The notes under the pieces were generated by a model. That model had not been told where the DNA came from and ran no database searches. It worked only from the letters and a program-made list of their open reading frames with translations. Of a DNA stretch of 7,954 bases, positions 5,608 to 7,954 are shown one piece after another; the first letter of the stretch is position 1, and the number at the start of each line of letters is the position of its first letter. A program made the translations under genes and the position numbers. Source of the stretch: Clostridiales bacterium (GTDB lineage: Bacteria > Bacillota > Clostridia > Christensenellales > CAG-138); NCBI GenBank assembly GCA_004556165.1, contig SFIR01000040.1:1-7954 (forward strand). The letters are read 5' to 3'.

Positions 5608-6750
5608 ATGCGTGAAAAGGTTGACTATTTTACCGCCGACTACCGTGATGGCAGAGTGCATATCGGCGGCAAGGTGTATCAGGCAGGATATTTCGCCACC
5701 CATCTGCTGAATCAATTTTACGAAAACGACACCGCCGCCCGTATTTCCGTGTTCACAACGGATAATTGGCATTTGGAGCAAACCCTTGAAATCGGGTATA
5801 TGGATAAGAAAGATTTTCTCGAAACCGGCAAGCGTATGCTGAACATCTTTAAGGCACTCCATTGGCTCAGCCCCTTTAATATGCTCGACACCAAAGCGGA
5901 ACAGGAACGTGTGGCAAATCTCTTTACCGAAGAAACCTATACAAAGATAACGGAATATTGGAAATGTAAAGCAGAGGTCTATTCTATGACCGATGAGCAG
6001 GCTTGGCTTGACCGTGTTCCCAAGTCCTACGACAAGGAATTTATGATAGAGGCACGGGACTTGCTGGGCGAGGTTTTCTTTACTCTGGATTTCTATAACG
6101 ATCTGACAGAGGATATGCGCAACGCTTTTTACGCCCTGCGGAAATTTGTTTCCCGTACAGACGAGGCAGAGCGATTTGACGAGGAACATCTGCTCCCTAT
6201 TGCGATAGAGGTTTTCGGTAAAATTCCTTTCCCCGTACACACGGAATATGTAGGTATCAAGAAATCCAGCCGCAGTAAAACGGCAACGGTGGCTCGGCGG
6301 TTATATTTTGAGAATTATTACAGTTTCATTCTCACAGATTTTTTTGAAGGTCTGCATCACGGGCATTATCCGAGGCAATGTGAAATCTGCAAAAAGTATT
6401 TCCTTATGACCTCTGCACGCAAGCAAAAATACTGTAACGGTATTTCTCCTTATGAGTACAACGGAGACAAGATGACTTGTAGGCAGTATGCGGTTATTAT
6501 GGGTAAAAAAGAGAAGGTGGATGCACACCCGATTCTGAGCATTCACAAAAAGCGGTGTAACTGTATCCGAGCCGAACTGTCCAAAGGTACGATAACAAAA
6601 CAATTTGCAACGGCGACGAAAGAAATTGCGGATGAGCTGAAAACATTGGCGATACACGGGGATAACTACACCGCCGAGCAGTTCAAAAAGGATATGACAC
6701 GGGAAGCGTTATATGCTCTGACCGACAAACGACTAAAGCAGCGGAAGTAA
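5608..6750 (+). CDS. DUF6076-like protein with C-terminal zinc-type cysteine cluster
   Basis: A 380-residue cytoplasmic protein; ATG at 5608 has GGAGGG nine bases upstream. The N-terminal two thirds (1-245) is mostly helical with many aromatic and acidic residues and no motif I recognise. At 250-295 is a cysteine cluster, CEICKKYF (C258, C261), QKYCNG (C276) and TCRQYAV (C291), which looks like a four-cysteine zinc site. RCNC follows at 317-319. The layout resembles CGNR-type zinc fingers and I believe it belongs to DUF6076, seen in clostridial mobile elements; the function is unknown. A DNA-binding or regulatory role is inference from the zinc site, and from the sigma-factor gene that begins 21 bases downstream, evidently in the same operon. 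It is not homologous, as far as I can see, to a recombinase or replication protein. Confidence 0.8.
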   Translation: MREKVDYFTADYRDGRVHIGGKVYQAGYFATHLLNQFYENDTAARISVFTTDNWHLEQTLEIGYMDKKDFLETGKRMLNIFKALHWLSPFNMLDTKAEQERVANLFTEETYTKITEYWKCKAEVYSMTDEQAWLDRVPKSYDKEFMIEARDLLGEVFFTLDFYNDLTEDMRNAFYALRKFVSRTDEAERFDEEHLLPIAIEVFGKIPFPVHTEYVGIKKSSRSKTATVARRLYFENYYSFILTDFFEGLHHGHYPRQCEICKKYFLMTSARKQKYCNGISPYEYNGDKMTCRQYAVIMGKKEKVDAHPILSIHKKRCNCIRAELSKGTITKQFATATKEIADELKTLAIHGDNYTAEQFKKDMTREALYALTDKRLKQRK

Positions 6751-6771
6751 AACAGTTAGGAGGTGAGTGCC

Positions 6772-7641
6772 GTGAAGGAATGGCAAAAGGAATTATATAT
6801 TTACCGTCTTTCTCCGGCACCGCCGAAAAAAGATGATTTACAAGAGTATATTGATTTATACCTTGCCGAAAAAGACGAAACATATCTGTCTTGGTTTCTG
6901 CATTACTACGAGCCTACACTGAATACAACCGTTATGGGTGTCGTACAGCGGTATTCTATGTTCGGGCATTTTCTTGATATAAAGGAAGCGTGTGTACTTG
7001 GCATCCTGCGGGCGTTGGAGGAATATCCGAAAGATTGTGATACGCCTTTTATAACCTACAAAACCCGTATTATGTGGGAGGAAATCCACAACTATATCCG
7101 CACGATGCGGACAGGCTTTACAGTGCAGAGTAACGATGAGTACCGCAACCTGAGAAATATTATGCGGCTATATACCGCCTACAACAGCAAAGGTGATCCC
7201 TACACCATAAAGAAGATTTCCGACGAGGTAGGCTTATCCGAAAAGACGGTAAAGGAAATTCTGCGAAGCGGCTTTCACAATATGCAGTTCGTTGACTTTT
7301 ACCGCAATTATGCCGATGAGGACAGCGAGGAAAGTCGTGAGGATGTAACCTGCGATTATACCTTTGAACCTTGCTGCGAGCTGATACAAAAAGAACAGAC
7401 CGAGGCGGTATTCGGCGCATTGAACGAGCTTTCCTACCGTGAGCGTGAAGTCATACGCTCTCATATCGGATTTTGTCCCGATTGCCACAGTATGAAAAGT
7501 CCTAAATTCAGATCGCACACATTCCAAGAGATTGCTTACAAAAACGAGCTATCCTCCGCAGAAGCGGCGGAGAACATCTACCACAAGGGACTTGCGAAGA
7601 TGAAAGAAAAACTGCAAAAGAAAGGCATATTCCATCCGTAA
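6772..7641 (+). CDS. Sigma-70-like accessory sigma factor
   Basis: A 289-residue protein. AGGAGG (6758-6763) is eight bases before GTG 6772, which is preferred to the GTG at 6763 lying in the ribosome site itself. A region-2-like part spans about residues 35-115 (LDIKEACVLGILRALEEYP, TPFITYKTRIMWEEIHNYIR). Region 3 is at about 125-170 (YTIKKISDEVGLSEKTVKEI, a helix-turn-helix). Region 4 is at about 205-285 (ALNELSYREREVIRSHIG, then TFQEIAYKNELS and IYHKGLAKMKEKL). Between the two region-4 helices lies an extra segment GFCPDCHSMKSPKFRSH with a CxxCH motif, not present in ordinary sigma factors. It would bind core RNA polymerase and direct it to special promoters. Being paired with the zinc-site gene and divergent from the par/mob genes suggests it controls the element. 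Confidence 0.85.
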   Translation: MKEWQKELYIYRLSPAPPKKDDLQEYIDLYLAEKDETYLSWFLHYYEPTLNTTVMGVVQRYSMFGHFLDIKEACVLGILRALEEYPKDCDTPFITYKTRIMWEEIHNYIRTMRTGFTVQSNDEYRNLRNIMRLYTAYNSKGDPYTIKKISDEVGLSEKTVKEILRSGFHNMQFVDFYRNYADEDSEESREDVTCDYTFEPCCELIQKEQTEAVFGALNELSYREREVIRSHIGFCPDCHSMKSPKFRSHTFQEIAYKNELSSAEAAENIYHKGLAKMKEKLQKKGIFHP

Positions 7642-7652
7642 AGTCATGAACC

Positions 7653-7672
7653 AGCCACTAAGAGAGGTGGCT
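7653..7672. repeat. Hairpin just after the sigma-factor gene
   Basis: AGCCAC (7653-7658) and GTGGCT (7667-7672) pair around an 8-base loop, 11 bases after the stop codon. No T-run follows, so it is not a standard terminator; it may protect the mRNA end. Confidence 0.45.
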
Positions 7673-7739
7673 GAGTAATGGATGACAAACAGAGGTTCAC
7701 ACTTTTCAGCTTGAATAGATAAAAGTAGTGGAAGTCTTT

Positions 7740-7776
7740 TGCGCTCAGTCCCTTGAGAGTAGATCAAGGCGGCGCA
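7740..7776. repeat. Two-tier hairpin in the gap before tetR
   Basis: CCTTGA (7751-7756) and TCAAGG (7764-7769) pair around a 7-base loop, and TGCGC (7740-7744) with GCGCA (7772-7776) adds an outer stem. No gene is evident in 7642-7913; this is the most structured part of it. No T-run follows. Confidence 0.4.
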
Positions 7777-7819
7777 TGGCAAATTACTTTAGTGACAGTA
7801 AGAAAAAACAGATTGCCTA

Positions 7820-7849
7820 TTGACTACCGAACGATAGGTAGTGTATAAT
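7820..7849 (+). promoter_or_regulatory. Consensus promoter of the TetR-type gene
   Basis: TTGACT (7820-7825) and a perfect TATAAT (7844-7849) are separated by 18 bases. Transcription would start near 7856, about 58 bases before the ATG at 7914. Confidence 0.75.
7823..7842. promoter_or_regulatory. Palindromic operator within the tetR promoter
   Basis: ACTACC (7823-7828) and GGTAGT (7837-7842) form an inverted repeat around GAACGATA, filling the spacer between -35 and -10. TetR-family repressors commonly bind such palindromes in their own promoters, so autoregulation is likely; inferred from position. Confidence 0.55.
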
Positions 7850-7913
7850 GATGGTGTATAAAATTGTAAACACTGCAAATATAATGTTTTGTCGTAGTGA
7901 AGGAGAATTCGTT

Positions 7914-7954
7914 ATGGATCGAGGAAACACAAAGCAGGAAATCCTGGAAGCATC
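7914..7954 (+). CDS. TetR-family regulator, N-terminal fragment (runs off right edge)
   Basis: ATG at 7914 has AAGGAG eight bases upstream and a strong promoter. Thirteen codons are visible, MDRGNTKQEILEA, before the window ends. TKQEILEA is a common opening of the first helix of TetR-type DNA-binding domains. The palindrome in the promoter supports a repressor. With so few residues the family call is tentative; the target genes would lie to the right. Confidence 0.6.
   Translation, partial: MDRGNTKQEILEA

Noticed and set aside
5575..6240. 221-codon minus-strand frame opposite the DUF6076-like gene
   Set aside because: It is antisense to a gene with a good ribosome site, motifs and operon context, and shows no family likeness.
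7727..7823. Short frame from a GTG (reading MEVFCAQSLESRSRRRMANY) before tetR
   Set aside because: There is no ribosome site, it runs through the two-tier hairpin and overlaps the tetR -35 box. A gene remnant is possible but unsupported.
1..7954. tRNA, rRNA or CRISPR array
   Set aside because: I saw no cloverleaf-type sequence, ribosomal RNA stretch or regularly spaced repeat in either strand.

Overview
The window looks like part of a mobilizable or conjugative element from a low-to-mid-GC Bacillota bacterium of the Clostridia type (gut Lachnospiraceae/Oscillospiraceae-like). Evidence is the strong AGGAG ribosome sites, the TnpV/TnpX-type recombinase pair, a MOBP relaxase of the TnpZ kind, a Cys-rich 'VLP' protein, a DUF6076-like protein and an accessory sigma-70-like factor. 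These families are typical of clostridial integrative elements related to Tn4451 and larger ICEs. All family names come from reading the sequence; no search was run.

Layout. A divergent control region (about 5280-5607) splits the window. Everything left of it is on the minus strand, in transcription order: a frameshifted Cys-rich VLP gene, a ParM-like actin, a ParR-like small RHH protein (ATGA overlap), a non-coding hairpin-rich region that is the best oriT candidate, a MobC-like RHH protein, a MOBP relaxase, a ParB-like protein (ATGA overlap with the relaxase), a 91-residue unknown, a broken serine recombinase with its own promoter, and tnpV running off the left edge. To the right, on the plus strand, are a 380-residue zinc-site protein (DUF6076-like) and a 289-residue sigma-like factor. 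After a 272-base gap with hairpins come a consensus promoter, a palindromic operator and the first 13 codons of a TetR-type regulator, where the window ends.

How the genes may work together. MobC and the relaxase would act on the hairpin region to start DNA transfer. ParM/ParR would stabilise or position the element, perhaps while circular. ParB is stop-start coupled to the relaxase and no ParA is in the window, so its role is probably tied to mobilization or regulation rather than to a complete ParABS system. The sigma factor and its partner protein are transcribed away from the par/mob module and are candidates for switching it on. The left end is damaged: the recombinase keeps its promoter, ribosome site and catalytic-serine segment but loses the rest after about 35 residues. 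This copy may therefore be an immobile remnant or depend on another recombinase.

Most notable unexplained structures: a 12+12 bp palindrome inside parB, a series of hairpins on both sides of the presumed oriT, imperfect direct repeats between two divergent promoters, and a terminator hairpin enclosed by an outer stem in the leader of the par operon.
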